From Congeria kusceri (taxonomy: Eukaryota; Mollusca; Bivalvia; Myida; Dreissenidae), in NCBI GenBank assembly GCA_027627225.1, contig CM051024.1, forward strand, positions 79,787,704 through 79,851,703: a stretch of 64,000 bases of DNA, read 5' to 3'. A model generated the notes under the pieces. It ran no database searches. It was not told the origin of the DNA and saw nothing but the letters and a program-made list of their open reading frames with translations. Position numbers and translations under genes: made by a program. Within the stretch, counting starts at the first letter, position 1. The number at the start of each line of letters is the position of its first letter. Positions 25,621 through 38,060 of this stretch are shown here, piece by piece.

Positions 25621-25799
25621 TATTTTATTGTACCGAACAAAAATATTATAATTCAAAGAACTCACTAGTCTTACATTGTAAACTAAAGTTTATTGTTGGA
25701 AAATCAAACGCTCGTCGACATTTTTTTTTTTTAATACATTTTAATAAGCGCCTACTGATCATTAGCTTATAATACGGATTTCTCAGGGGGTATATTAGA

Positions 25800-25940
25800 T
25801 AATTAACCCATGGCTGAGAGGCTGATATGAAATAATATCAACCCGAGAAATGTTATATCAACCGAGGCGGTAGCCGACGTTGATATGACTTTTCAAGGGT
25901 TGATGTTATTTCATATCACCCTCTCAGCCATGTGTTATTT
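25800..25940. repeat. Hairpin element, ~59 bp arms
   Basis: 'catggctgagaggctgatat' (25809 on) pairs with 'atatcaccctctcagccatg' (25913-25932), and 'atatcaacc' with 'ggttgatgt'. It is followed by 'attataccgaacaa', also found after the previous hairpin ('attgtaccgaacaa'), so the two belong to one family. Confidence 0.85.
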
Positions 25941-27500
25941 ATTTCATTATACCGAACAATCCTTAAAACACCTTGAAATTATAAGCTTCGTGATTTTTCC
26001 CCCTTACTTAAATGTAGACTACAGTAACTTGACATTACCATTTTACAATACAATAATTATATAGTTAAAACAGTAAATCAGCCTTCCGTACTATCCAATG
26101 CTTCGCAGACATGACCTTAATTTGTACTGGCATACTATTGAGTGTGTACAGCTATATTTTGACGTATCAATTTTTAAGATAGCGTGAGCGATATGAAGTT
26201 TATACAGCGCGTTAGTTTAAATCGGTTATAAACATGGCGAAATACGGACGAACGTTAGATCGCGTGATTCAAACAGGAATAATACACAGTTGATTGAAAG
26301 TGTTTACTGGATATAAGATCACATAACATATCAATGTGTGGCATAATCTGCAAACAAAATGAGCAGTGACGACACAAACCAGCTTTCAATGGACTAATAA
26401 TATTACATAGGATTGTGTTGAGTCGTGTTTAAACACAGAATTAAAGAAACCATGCATCGGTGATGTCTAAGCCTAAAATTATTTGGGAGGCCAAAATTGA
26501 TAATCGGATAAAGGTTTGGGGACAAAATACGAATTTAAAGATACGTTCTGACCAGTCATGGCGATTCGAAAACATATCGCGTTTCTGATAATCACGGTCC
26601 ACATGAAAAATAATTAAATTGAAATAGAAAAGGTTAAGCTTTGTAGATACAAAAAGGAATTGAAAATGCTTGTAGCTGGTTATTAATTGTAAAACGACGT
26701 CAGCACTTTGGAGCAGTTTGGAGGTAAAAGTTGCATAGTCGTCAAAAAAACAACGCTGTTCTATTACTAGCTCCGCGCGAGGGTGATATCAAAAAATATA
26801 ACCCTGTGGTATAACTGTTGGTCTATGGAAAAAAACACAGAGAGGTCACCTGAGGTGTAATAATAAAAAGTATATCCCGCTCGGTGTATATTGCATTCCA
26901 ACGCCATGACATATTAAAATTATACAGTGATGGGTATAGGGGATTTTAAAATATTAAAACGAAATGAGGTATAATAATATATTTGATAGTAACCACAGCG
27001 TCTCAATCGTTAACTTATTTAATACATTTTAGTTAGTTACTTTATCAAACCAAAGTGCTCAGTACAAACGTTTGCAGTGATGCATTGTAAAGAAACTCAT
27101 AATTATGTCTGATTGTCTGATAGTGCTTTTAGTGGCAAAAGTTTCAGTTGTGAATACATAGCTGTTGATGTCAATGACAGACATGCATTGTCGGTTATAA
27201 TTGTACTAATTTAAATCTGCAAAGGCAATTGGAATGACTGTGTAGAAATGCATTTGACTTATATTACAAAGCTGACGATAAATGCATATCAAAACTTTGA
27301 ATAACTAAAAGAAACCATAGCGTCTATTATTCATACAAACATGCATGTTTTTATGAAAGGGGAACTCTTTTTTAAACCACCGGCACCAAAGGCGAAATTA
27401 GATAATACGATAATGACAAACAACGATGATTCTGCCAAAAGATAAACTGTCTTAAGCGTCAAAATGATATCAACAGACGATCTCAAAAAAATACTGAGAA
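25941..27500. other. Spacer, no gene seen
   Basis: Low-coding AT-rich DNA. A degenerate 'gaggtcacctgaggtgtaat' palindromic patch lies at about 26842. No exon or domain is recognised. Confidence 0.5.
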
Positions 27501-27919
27501 CTTTTATAGACACACGAAATTTGGATGATAATTATTGTCCACATTTTGCGTTTCTATGAAATTATACACAGCGACAATTATCGCCATCATCTCCAATCGC
27601 CGCTGTGTAGCACACAGCGATAATTATCGTCCAAATCTCGCTTCGTCGCATCCTCGCGGTCTGGCAAGCAACGATAATTGTCGCCCAAATCTCGCTTCGT
27701 CGCATCTTTGCCTCTGGCTTTACGCACGAGACATTGTTGCATTCCGCACCGTCATTATTTTATATCGCTCTTAGGCCTTGACACAGTGCAGACGTGTTTT
27801 TGAATTCTCAAAATAATAAGCGTTTTATGTGAATAAAAACTGGAATTTAACTCTGATTTTGATCAGTTGTGTGTGATAATTTTCAATATTTCACATAATT
27901 TCGAGGTTATTATTCAGCC

Positions 27920-28213
27920 AGTGAAAACGTGGGATTTTATTATCAGGACAAGGTTGATGTTAAGCAGCGGGTCCGCGCAAAGCAAGATGTTACTTCAATC
28001 CGGGTTGCAGACCAGTTTCCAAAAGAGATCCAGGAAAGGCGCAGAAAACACATTACATTTATGAACAAGTGTCGCAGTGAAGGTAGATTTGTAAACCTTA
28101 ACTATGCTAAGCTTTATGTTGACAATCAAGTATACACCGCTGACACTGTTCCGATTGTTGAGCGGTCAGCCGACGAGCCAATGAGAACGAGTGATGCTGC
28201 GGCCCGACCTTAG
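27920..28213 (+). pseudogene. LINE ORF1 C-terminal fragment
   Basis: The frame reads FYYQDKVDVK, then VADQFPKEIQERRRKH and KLYVDNQVYTADTVP. This is the C-terminal RNA-binding part of LINE ORF1 proteins common in molluscs and fish. There is no ATG, so the element begins inside ORF1. A TAG stop at 28211 ends it shortly before ORF2. Confidence 0.7.
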
Positions 28214-28240
28214 GAAACAGAGCAGAGACGGCTACGTGTA

Positions 28241-28969
28241 TTGCAGTGGAATGTGCAGGGCCTGGCGAATAAACATTCTGACTCTGAATTTCTAAATCGT
28301 ATTTCCGATTTTGATATTTTAGTGTTCTGTGAAACATGGACTAATAACCATTCAATAGTTAACATTAACAATTTTGATAATTTGCACTGTCCAAGACCTA
28401 AACGTTTTAGTGGTGGAATTATTGTATACTGCAAATGCTTTCTAAGAAATTATATTGAGATTGTAGAAATCAATCCGAATGGATTATTATGGTTTAAATT
28501 GAGTAAGTCGCTTACAGGAACAGATAGGGATATATTCTTTTGTTGCAGCTATAGCCCGCCAGAAGACTCTACTGTATATACAAGTGTTTCTTCGCCTTTA
28601 TATAACTTTGACTTTTGTGAACAAATTAATTCAGATATTAGAAAGTATTGTACCATTAATAATATTGTTTTAATAGGTGATTTAAACAGTAGGGTGGGCC
28701 TTACATCAGATTTAATAGGAGATATTAATTTAGGTAGATTTATTGAACTCCCCGAGTATGATTCGTCTTATGAATTACCAAAACGTCTCAGCTTTCATAA
28801 CAGTGTCAACGGTTTTGGTAGTAAGCTATTACATTGTTGTAAGGATAATTCTATTATTATTGCTAAGGCAGACTTGACAATGGCAAATACACCTATCATA
28901 ATCCGACTGGTTAAGGTTCAAGCGTTGTTGATTATGTTATTACAAATACCAAAATATTTAGTAAAATGA
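28241..28969 (+). pseudogene. LINE ORF2 endonuclease domain
   Basis: Reads LQWNVQGLANK (the QWN start of the EEP nuclease fold), DILVFCETW with the catalytic Glu, IVLIGDLNSRVG (GDxN motif) and a frame shift before the terminal SDHCP. It continues in another frame from 28966. Confidence 0.85.
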
Positions 28970-29598
28970 CGTCATTTGTTGTTCATGATATAACAGAATT
29001 CTCTGACCATTGTCCGGTTGAATTTACAATGAATTTAGATGGCTGTATTGCTGTTATTAACGATACTGAATATATTGAACAAGTCATGTGGGGCTCCCAT
29101 AACCCAGATACATTTGCCAACCTTTTAGAAAACAATAGAACTATGCTTGATATAATTCAAAATGAACTGCTTTCAGGTAAACTTGATATAAATACATGTA
29201 TTGAATCATTGTCTAAGGTGCTTTTTGATATCTCGTTTTTGATACATGGTAAGGTTTTAAATAAATATTATTCAACTAAAATTAAAAAATCACCATGGTT
29301 TAGTGATGCATGCAGATCATCTAAAAATAGATTCTTAACTGCCAAACGAACTTTTAAAATTAATCCTACAGAAAATAATAAAAAAAAAAACTGCTTTTTT
29401 ACACAGAAGATTTATAATAACGAAAACAATAAACTGTCTAACATGTATAAACAAAATTGTAAGAATTTTTGGAAGTATATTAAAAAATTTAGTAAGAAAA
29501 CTAGTGTGAATCCAACAGATGTTTCATGTTTAAAAATATTTCAAACTTTGTTAATGTTTCGGCTATTCATACTGAAAGTGTTAATGAGATTGATATAA
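28966..29598 (+). pseudogene. LINE ORF2 endonuclease end and linker
   Basis: Begins with the frame carrying FSDHCPVEF (final SDH motif of the endonuclease), then the Lys/Asn-rich linker with SPWFSDACRSSKNRF typical of LINE ORF2. Confidence 0.8.
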
Positions 29599-30702
29599 AT
29601 ATTGATGAGTTAGATACGGATTTTTCAATAGATGAAGTGGAAAAAGGAATATCATTGCTTAAAAGAAATAAAAGTTGCGATCTTGATGGCAACGTCTGTG
29701 ATTTTATCATAGATGCGAAACATTTTATTGCAACATATCTTGTTGTAATTTACAACTACATTTTTAATAATGGCAGTTATCCAGATGCTTGGTCCAAGGG
29801 TGTACTTGTACCTATTCATAAAAAGGGATATACCAAAGATCCCTCTAATTATAGGGGCATCACTTTGATCAATATGTAAGCAAAATTATTTTCACTATTA
29901 CTTAGAAACCGCATAAACAGATGATGTGAAAATAACAATAAATTTAATGATTCTCAATGTGGGTTCAGAGATAAAGCATAGTACAACTGAATGCATTTTC
30001 ATTTTGCATTTGATCATCCAGAAAGTTCTAGCGACTAATAACAAATTATTTTGTGCATTTATTGACTTTGAAAAGGCTTTCGATACTCTAAATCATGATG
30101 TTATATGGGTAAAACTTGTAAAATACGGATTGAATTGTAAAATCATAAATCATAAAAATATGATAAAGTATATTTATCAAATATTAAATCTTGTGTCCGA
30201 TTTACTTCTGACATGTGTTATTCAGAATTATTTGACATATCACTGGGTTTGAAACAGGGTGAGCCCCTCTCGTTCCGTTTTAGTTATACTTTTTATTGAC
30301 GACATTACTGATTATATTGATGTTATAAGTTTATCGGACCGAGATATTGAACAGTTATCATTTTATCTTCTGTTATTTGCTGATGACATAGCGCTTTTTA
30401 CAACTAATCCGATAAGTCTTCAGGCACAACTTAACAGCATATCGCAATACTCGACATGTGGTTTAAAAATTAATGTTAACAAAACTAGGATTTGTATATT
30501 TGAAAAACGTAGGAGTCGCCATACTTACCAGTGGGTTATAAATCAGCAACCTTTCGAAATTGTTGACAGCTTTTGCTACTTGGGTATTATGTTTTATTAC
30601 ACTGGAAATATGCGATATGCCGTGAAAGCTCTGTCTGATCAAGCCCTTAAAGGATACCATATTCTTCTTTGCCTATTTAATAATGTCAAAAATAGATATT
30701 AA
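29526..30702 (+). pseudogene. LINE ORF2 reverse transcriptase domain, several frames
   Basis: Motifs in order: KSCDLDG and LVPIHKKG with NYRGITLIN (29526-29879); FIDFEKAFDTLNHDV (near 30057-30104, first catalytic Asp); LLLFADDIALF (near 30373-30405, the FADD box with the catalytic Asp pair); CGLKINVNKT. Stops and frame changes near 29877 and 30250 separate the parts. Confidence 0.9.
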
Positions 30703-31215
30703 GACTAAATTACACTTATTCGATTGTATGATTTTACCTATTATTTTATACGGTTCAGAAATATGGGGAATATATAACTTTGAAGAAATTGATGCTTTAC
30801 ATTATAAATGTCTTACAATTTTTATTGGTGTAAAACAGTCAACCCCCAATATGGCCGAATTAGGAGAAACTGGCACATATCCGTTATCGGTATTGTGCAA
30901 GGAAAGATCTCTGAAATATTACATAGAATTAATGAAATAATCTTAATGTTAACATCAATACTTTTGCTATTCTTAGACAACGGACTTGTGACCAATATTA
31001 ACAAACATGGTTAAAATCCAATATGCCTAAATTATTCTATTATTGCAAATTTAAAAGTGAATTTGAATACGAACACTATTTAGACTATGTATCGCATGCT
31101 TAATCTAGAATATCTCTAACACGATTACGTCTGAGCTCACATAACTTACACATTGAAACTGCCAGGTATACAAATACAGAAAGGAAGAATAGCGTGTGTA
31201 GATTGTGTTCAAAAA
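30683..31215 (+). pseudogene. LINE ORF2 C-terminal region
   Basis: Reads LPIILYGSEIWG, then NMAELGETGTYPL and LKYYIELMK, followed by broken sequence ending CRLCSKN. These are common features of the region downstream of the RT thumb. Confidence 0.8.
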
Positions 31216-32029
31216 ACGTTGTTTAATCAGAACACCATTTTTATAATGCTGTAATGTTGTTATAATGCAGTGCTTTTACGTCATGAATTGCTCCCTGTCT
31301 GAATGTATTTACTATATTATGATATGCTCTGTTGTATTGTATTGCATAACATTGTATTTATATATGTATCCTCGTGTGTCATGGCCATAATGTTTATGTA
31401 AATTGTAAAAATGGCCGAAGGCAATGCTTTTGCCAATAAACGAACGAATTATTTTATACCCGCGCACCTTAAGACGGTGTCAGAGTAAAAAATTAATAGA
31501 CACCGACGAAGAAACTGTCATTCATATTTTTCATATTATTTCAATTGCAACGGCGGGAAATTGTAACCAGTGTAAATACCAAACTCTACCCGTACACTTT
31601 ATCAAGGAAATTTCATCCTTCCAACAGTTAATCACGGGGCAAAGATGCGACGATGCGACGATAAGACGATGCGACAGTGCGACATTTGGGCCATAATTAT
31701 CGCTGCGTACAAGACCGCGACGACGCGGAGATGCGACAATGCGATATTTAGGCGATAATTATCGCTTTATATCAGACCGCGAACATACGAGGATGCAAAA
31801 ACGCGAAACTTGGACGATAATTATAGTCAAAATTTCGTGTATTGACGTTTTCAAAGTGCGAGATCTGCAGATTATAAAAATTAAAACGTCGCATTATCGC
31901 ATCGTCGCCGTCTTGTACAGAGCGAAATTTTCACTGACGAATCAGGGTCCGTTAATTTCTATTCGCAGTGTTTACAGTAGAACGCTAAGAAGAAAGTAAC
32001 TCCTACACAAATAGCACAATTATATGCTC

Positions 32030-32610
32030 AAGAGTTGTTCTGCTATTTTGCTAGAGTTGTTCTGCTATTCTGCTGGAGCTATTATTCTATTCTGCAGTTG
32101 TTATTCTGTTATTTCTGCTGTTCTGTTGCAGTTGTTTTAATGTTATGAACTGCAGTTCAGCCGAAGTTGTTCTTTCAACAGACTTAAATGAGTTACTAAC
32201 TTATTTAAGCAATAATGGTAATATTTGTGTCGAGTTATAGGTTTTATTTGATATACAGATGCAATGCATAATTAACAAAAATCATACAGTATTTTGTCTT
32301 TTAATGGGTTGCGCTATTCAGCTATTCTGCTATTCTACTGGAGTTGTTCTGCTATTCAACTGGAGTTGTTCTCCTATTCTGCTTGAGTTGTTCTGCTATT
32401 CTGCTGTAGTTGTTCTGCTAGTCTGCTATTCTGCTGGCGTTTTTCTGCTATTCTGCTATTCAACAGGAGTTTTCTGCTATTCTTCTGCAGTAGTTCTGCT
32501 ATTCTGCTGGAGTAATTTTGCTATTCTGCTGGAGTTGTTCTGCTAGTCTCCCATTCTGCTGGCGTTTTTCTGCTATTCTGCTGGAGTTGTTCTGCTATTC
32601 TGCTAATATC
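32030..32610. repeat. Minisatellite, CTGCTATTCTGCTGGAGTTGTT unit in part
   Basis: Many direct copies of TTCTGCTATTCTGCTGG and variants, in two blocks (32030-32130 and 32310-32610) with a non-repetitive stretch between. The open frame across it is only the repeat being read. Confidence 0.9.
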
Positions 32611-32624
32611 TAACAGACTGTGAA

Positions 32625-34020
32625 GTCACAGTTTATTAACAAACATACATATATATGGGTGTAGTCGCTTAACAAGGTGTTTTGTAAAAAAAAAGTACAA
32701 GGTATGTACAGAAATTAGTTAGTAACTATTAGTAACTTGAGGTTGCCCGCAACGATGGCGAAATCTCTGTTTGGCTTTGGCTTTGGTTTTTGTTTCTAAA
32801 CAGTATGTCTGTAGTCGACGTGATATTATATATGTAATAACTATGCGTATGCTTGTCGTTAAACATCAAACGTCTAACATTAAGCAAAGTCTCGCCTATT
32901 ACTTCCGGTTACCGCTTCCAGTACCAAGCCTTTAACCACACTTCCCATAACCAATTCATGTACCACGTTTCGACCCTTATGTCTTGTTCTACTGCTTCCA
33001 CGTCCCGGCCTTTACTACTTATGACGATTGGGCTTGGTCTGCAGTCCTATGACGATTAAGTTGCGTCAACGTCGTATAACGTTACCCTCGATATGTGGCC
33101 CTTGTTCCTGTAACACAATTACATCAAATCGACCCCAATCCCCCCTCCTCAGCGATTTAATAATACAATAACTCTCATTTTTTTCTAGCATGTATGCAGG
33201 GCAATTAGTCCATTTTTGCGTTGCAGTAGTTTGAGGCTAATTAGGTTGAGTGTGAAATGCAGCTTTTTACAGAGACGTAGTGATTTATATATTTCTGCGG
33301 CAATTTTACTATTGTATATATAAACACAATCCATGAGTAGAATATTGGTCATGACTTTCGTACATGCCGATATTAAAATTAGTTAATCCATTATGTTTAA
33401 ATGAATGAATAATTATCAGTCGCAATAACATTGAGGTGTGACAGAATACAGGCGTGTCCTTAAGGAGCATACCGCCATTCATAATATAGAATAGTCAGTG
33501 TTAGCAATTTTAGTTTTCGTTATGGTACCACATATCCGAATAGAGCACACATTATATGGCAGCGAAATTTACCAGATGGTTAGTTATATGAACGACTATT
33601 TAATAATATAGAAAAAGAGCGTATGTGTAACATGTGAGGGTGTTCCCAAGTATTGTACTAGAATATTATTTAGCGTCTTTCGGATTTCTTATATTGTACA
33701 CACAAAAAAAACTTAATTTATATGTAATTCAAGTAATAAAACGTATAATTCAAAGCCTTTGCTTAGTACGTATTTTTTAATTTCAACACACAATTCATTC
33801 TATTTTAGTTGTATACATGAAAGGGATGCCTACGAGTAGTCCAAAATCTGTAACAGTTACATCATTTCTACAAAAGTATTTTGAATGATCAAGTTCAAAA
33901 TATAATTTGGAACAATGCTAGATTTTCTACACATAATTTATAATGCAAACATAAAACAAACATCAACGAGTCGCATAAAATGGAGAATCTACAAATCTAG
34001 AGCATCATAAATGTGTATAA
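32625..34020. other. Spacer, no gene seen
   Basis: No exon, RNA gene or transposon domain recognised. Confidence 0.5.
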
Positions 34021-34039
34021 GAAGTATGGAGTCGAAGGA

Positions 34040-34112
34040 GGCGCATGCTTAGGTGCTTGCTTAGGCGCTTGCTTAGGTTCTTGCTTAGGCTCTTGCTTGG
34101 TAAATCCGAATA
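34040..34112. repeat. Short tandem repeat CTTGCTTAGGCG
   Basis: About five imperfect 12-bp units. Confidence 0.8.
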
Positions 34113-34261
34113 CCGTTAAAATATGTTTTTTGTTGTGATTCATGATAGACTCAAACATTGTGCGTACAGAATCTGAGGGGTAAACTTGATCAATACCTTA
34201 TCACTCAATGGTTTTAGCATAGAAACACCATCGTAGATATGGACAAAATTTATTCACCACT

Positions 34262-35340
34262 TTATATCCTTCGTAAATTCTTGATTGAACTCGATCTTAT
34301 GTTCTTTTCAAGCCACATTAACATGTGTGAAATGAAAACACGACTTGGTTTCCCAACAAGTGACGGCAGTTGACGTTTGGAGGCCGATCTCCTGCAAACT
34401 ACTTCCGAAAGTAAGGAACGAACTTCTTCAAAACGTTCACGAGTTATCCGTAACTTCATTCGCTCAGAATCCAGTAGGACCCCGAGAAATACCATGAAGG
34501 ATTAGGGTGTACAAGACTTCTGCACTTTCTCCTGTGAGCCAACGAGGCTCAACGTGTAAGAAACCGTACGGAACGTGGGTCACGCGCGCGTCGGAGCATC
34601 GGCGCTACCAAAGTCGTCTAAATAGTTCACACAGTGTACATTTTGCAGCGACACGATGTACCAAATCATGGACGTTTCATAGATTTTACCGAGCCATTTT
34701 ACAGAAAGCAAATGAATGTCACCGGGATCGACGTATATCTGCCGGTATGCACGTGATAAATCCGTCTTAAACATCAACGCTCCAACTCCGTGCTGATGAA
34801 CTATATTCACTAAAGTATCAACAGTAGGAATCGTTTAATTTCCTCTTCTTAATATTAGTCTTGTAATATTCCGCTGTTAACAGAAGTTAACTCTGGCCAA
34901 CTAAAATCGACCTTAACTCTCCGACTAGTTTCATCTTTGGGCTAGGTGTTCAATAGCGAAAAGTCTAGATCACAACAAAGCGGTTTCCTGTCAAATGAAA
35001 CAATCATAGCACTGTGATTCTAGTCAGTGTTTATAAACGTATCCACGTCTAGTGGGTAATTTATAGCAACTTTATTATTCACACAGGCAGAAGCTGTTGA
35101 AGTATCTTTGCAATACCCAACCACACTCAAGAAAATCACATTATCTTCATATTCGATGAGCACCGACCTTAAGTAAGCAATAATCCATTTAGTGTGCAAA
35201 GGTACTCTCACACCTTTGAAATTCGAAACACCAGACTTATATACAGCATCATGAAGATGAAGAATGTCTGCACTTTCTTGAGATTCCGAACTAAACGTGA
35301 CATCACGAACTCCAACGTCACACTAACTAAACGACTGATA
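34262..35340 (-). pseudogene. DIRS-like retroelement reverse-transcriptase remnant
   Basis: Read on the minus strand from 35340 downwards. 35211-35020 gives VPLHTKWIIAYLRSVL and YPLDVDTFINTD. 34810-34580 gives NIVHQHGVGALMFKTDLSRA with YRQIYVDPGDIHLLSVKW, then, after a deletion, VNYLDDFGSADAPTRA with the YLDD catalytic box. 34495-34262 gives MVFLGVLLDSERMKLRITRE and RVFISHMLMWL. Motif order and wording match DIRS/Ngaro-type elements of molluscs. Frames are broken; no tyrosine recombinase part was found. Confidence 0.75.
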
Positions 35341-35344
35341 AAGG

Positions 35345-36228
35345 CGCCAAAAGGGTGATTATTTATGATTTAAATAAGAGGGAAAATGCAGCCTTCCGTA
35401 ATATATGTTTTAAATCTTGCTCTAACACTTTGATTATTGACCGCAGGCCAGGTTTAGACAAAAGTTCACCACAATCTAGATTTTAACGTGACATATGATA
35501 CTTGTTACAAGTAGCCAGGCGCTGGTACGGGTTTTTGTTAGTGAAAATATTGTTTCCTATTGTGGAATGCTATTTTAACGTATTTGACCTAAACCATTTT
35601 AAATCGCGACTGTGTTTATCAGAAAAATACCAAGAACAATGTATTTAATTTCATAAGATCATACAAAGATAAATTAAAGTCTCGTTTGTTTATCTTGCAA
35701 AGTTTTTTTCTTAACATTTGCTTTATCGTCCATTGAAGTATTAACTTTGGAAAAATAAGTATTAAAGGAATTGTATGAAATTTCAAAGATTTATACAATG
35801 TACGTCCTGAAATACTTTGTAATCACTAATTTAGAAGCTAGTAGGACCCGAAACACACATATTCATATTATCGATACTTCCAATCCTTTAATTATCCTTT
35901 CTACATTTTTAAAATGCAGATACATATAATTACAATTTAATAACAGCTAACATCATTCAATCATGCATTGTTGTATTCACATCTAGATTCCCCCATTGGA
36001 TATATCTACAATAAAAGTCCGCGTTATTATGAGCCTATTAATCAAATCAATTATTACTAAACATGTAATACTTCAAAGGGGCCTGTTAATTTTCAAAACG
36101 TGTGTCACTTACTCCAAAAAGAAAGGTACATTTTATATAAAGAAACAAAATAAGTTCAAATAACACAACGGACACAGAAATATATTGGAAACACAGTGTC
36201 TTTGATGGATAACAACCAAATGAAATTC
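35345..36228. other. Spacer, no gene seen
   Basis: AT-rich and unrecognised. Confidence 0.5.
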
Positions 36229-36733
36229 TTAAAGGGACTATGTCGTCGAAAACGACCCCAAGGTGGCAATTTCTTTAAAAAATCTGAAATTTAGATATTA
36301 ATACTGGCATATAATAATGGTTTAAACAGGGTATATACAATGGGAAAAGAGTTTACGAATTCTTAGATAAAATTCAACTTATAATATGTGTTTTGTTTGT
36401 TTGGCCCTTTTCCTGTTTCCATTTTGACGTCAGAATTAGGAGCATTTTATATATCCATAGTTTACACACACTTCTTTACCAAGCATGATCGCGCAGTTGG
36501 TTAAAGCGGTGTCTATTGTCATTTCTTCGTATATCTCCAAAGTCGTGAGTTCGATACCCACTCGGGGTTTCAATTTTTTCAGACGATTTTGCTAATTTGT
36601 TTTTATCAAATATCTTATTGTAAATTATATTTTTTTATTTATTTAATGCGCATGTCTAAATATAGCGCATTACTATAATATAAAATGAATTTATGAATAT
36701 GAAGCAAATTTTTCGTTGACATAGTCACTTTAA
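36229..36733 (+). mobile_element. TTAA-flanked MITE with tRNA-like segment (copy 3)
   Basis: From TTAAAGGGACTATGTCGTCG to GTTGACATAGTCACTTTAA. The internal tRNA-like part at 36485-36575 has TAGCGCAGTTGG (here GATCGCGCAGTTGG) as box A and GTCGTGAGTTCGATACCC as box B. Confidence 0.8.
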
Positions 36734-37001
36734 AACAATAAATCGTTTCGAACTATTCTCGTCGGTGTATCACTTACATAGCGTAAACATTACACACCAT
36801 GTATAGTATGTATTTTGATACCGGAGGTTGTATGCTTGAGTCCCGGCAGAGGCAAGTCTTTTTACTTCATTAGTTTCTTTATATCAATTTTTCATTTTGG
36901 TCAGTCCAGATGATTTGATCTTTTTTCATTTAAGGCATAAATGATTTTTTTAAATACGAAAACATATGTGAATAAGGTATTTATATTGCATAATACTGCA
37001 A

Positions 37002-37169
37002 ATGGTATTGAATAAGTATCCCTTTCGCAATGTTTATGGCGACTGTCATAAATATGATCAGTCCATATGGAGCATATTGCTCTACGGTGCATACGGCTAT
37101 GAACTTTAAACGCATGCAAAGATATGAACGAACATTTTGAAAATTACCTTGGCTTCAGATAAATTTATG
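37002..37169 (+). pseudogene. Remnant D: last exon with internal deletion
   Basis: It starts MVLNKYPF as in exon 6 of gene B and jumps straight to NVYGDCHKYDQSIWSILLYG, then stops. About 320 bp equivalent to 24086-24408 are missing. It is preceded by CAA rather than CAG, so the acceptor is lost, as in gene A. The surrounding DNA keeps little else of the gene. Confidence 0.88.
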
Positions 37170-37516
37170 CATAGGTTGAATGCAATAAACCAGAAGCAAA
37201 TTAATTGGTCTAAAATTGAAACTGCATACAACTATTTGAAGGATATTATATGTACCTGCCAGACACATTTATCAAGTATGGTGAAAGAAACAAATCATAC
37301 GTTAGATTTTTTTTAGTCTAATATACAGTATGTTAAAATGTCCTATTGTTCCCAAATTCTGTCTTAAAAGAGGGACATTTTGCCTTGAAAGGTACACAGT
37401 TTCTTAATATTTGTCTTCTTTTGTGGTTTGATGAGAATTTTGTCAGAACTCTCATATTTACCTGATAGGCCAGAATGTTTAATAATATGAATATTCAATA
37501 AAAAATGAACATCAGT

Positions 37517-38060
37517 TTAAAGGGACTATGTCATCGAAAAGGGACTCAAGGGGGGGGGGGGCAATTTCTTTAAAAAAATCTGAAATATAAGATAATAATA
37601 CTGGCATATAATAACGGTTAAGAAGAGTATATATAACGGGAAAAGAGAGTGAGCTTAAAATCAATTAATAATATAGGTTTGTTTGTTCGACCAAAATCAA
37701 TAAATAATATAGGTTTGTTTGTTTGACCCTTTTCATGTTTACATTTTGACGTCAGAACTATGAGTTTTGTGTATAAAAATACTTAAAACACAATTGTATC
37801 CATACAAAGCTGAATAGCGCAGTTGATTAAAGTGCTGTCTACTGTAATTTATTCACATGGCTTCTAAGTCGTGAGTTCGATACACGCTTGGGGTTTTATT
37901 ATTTTTAACCTTTCCTTATTTGTTTTTATCAACTGTTTCATCATGTATGATAGTTTTATTACTTATTCAATTCACATGCCTTAGTATAGCCAATTTCTAT
38001 CATATATAATAATTTAAAGTGCAAAAGGAAACCAATTTTTCGTTGACATAATCCGTTTAA
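37517..38060 (+). mobile_element. TTAA-flanked MITE (copy 4)
   Basis: From TTAAAGGGACTATGTCATCG to GTTGACATAATCCGTTTAA. It has a tRNA-like part near 37812-37895, plus an internal short duplication (AAATCAATAATATAGGTTTG-like, at 37660 and 37695). Confidence 0.8.

Larger units (their letters stand above)
27905..31445 (+). mobile_element. Non-LTR retrotransposon (LINE), 5' truncated, degraded
   Basis: Order: ORF1 C-terminal part, apurinic-type endonuclease, reverse transcriptase, C-terminal region with a CRLCSKN zinc-knuckle-like stretch (about 31198), then a 3' tail ending 'tttgccaataaacgaacga'. ORF2 is split over at least five frames by indels and stops. The clade is uncertain (jockey/I-like guess). 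Confidence 0.88.
27508..31850. mobile_element. Composite element: inverted arms of CGATAATTATCG subrepeats enclosing a LINE
   Basis: Left arm (27508-27730) and right arm (31640-31845) are inverted copies. The outer end 'cacacgaaatttggatgata' on the left is answered by 'gataattatagtcaaaatttcg' on the right. Each arm repeats CGATAATTATCG plus 'ccaaatctcgcttcgtcgcat' (or its complement) two to three times at about 65 bp. The LINE body fills the interior, suggesting insertion into an older foldback or TIR element. Confidence 0.7.

Noticed and set aside
32259..32546. 95-codon Cys/Leu/Phe-rich frame
   Set aside because: Minisatellite translation.
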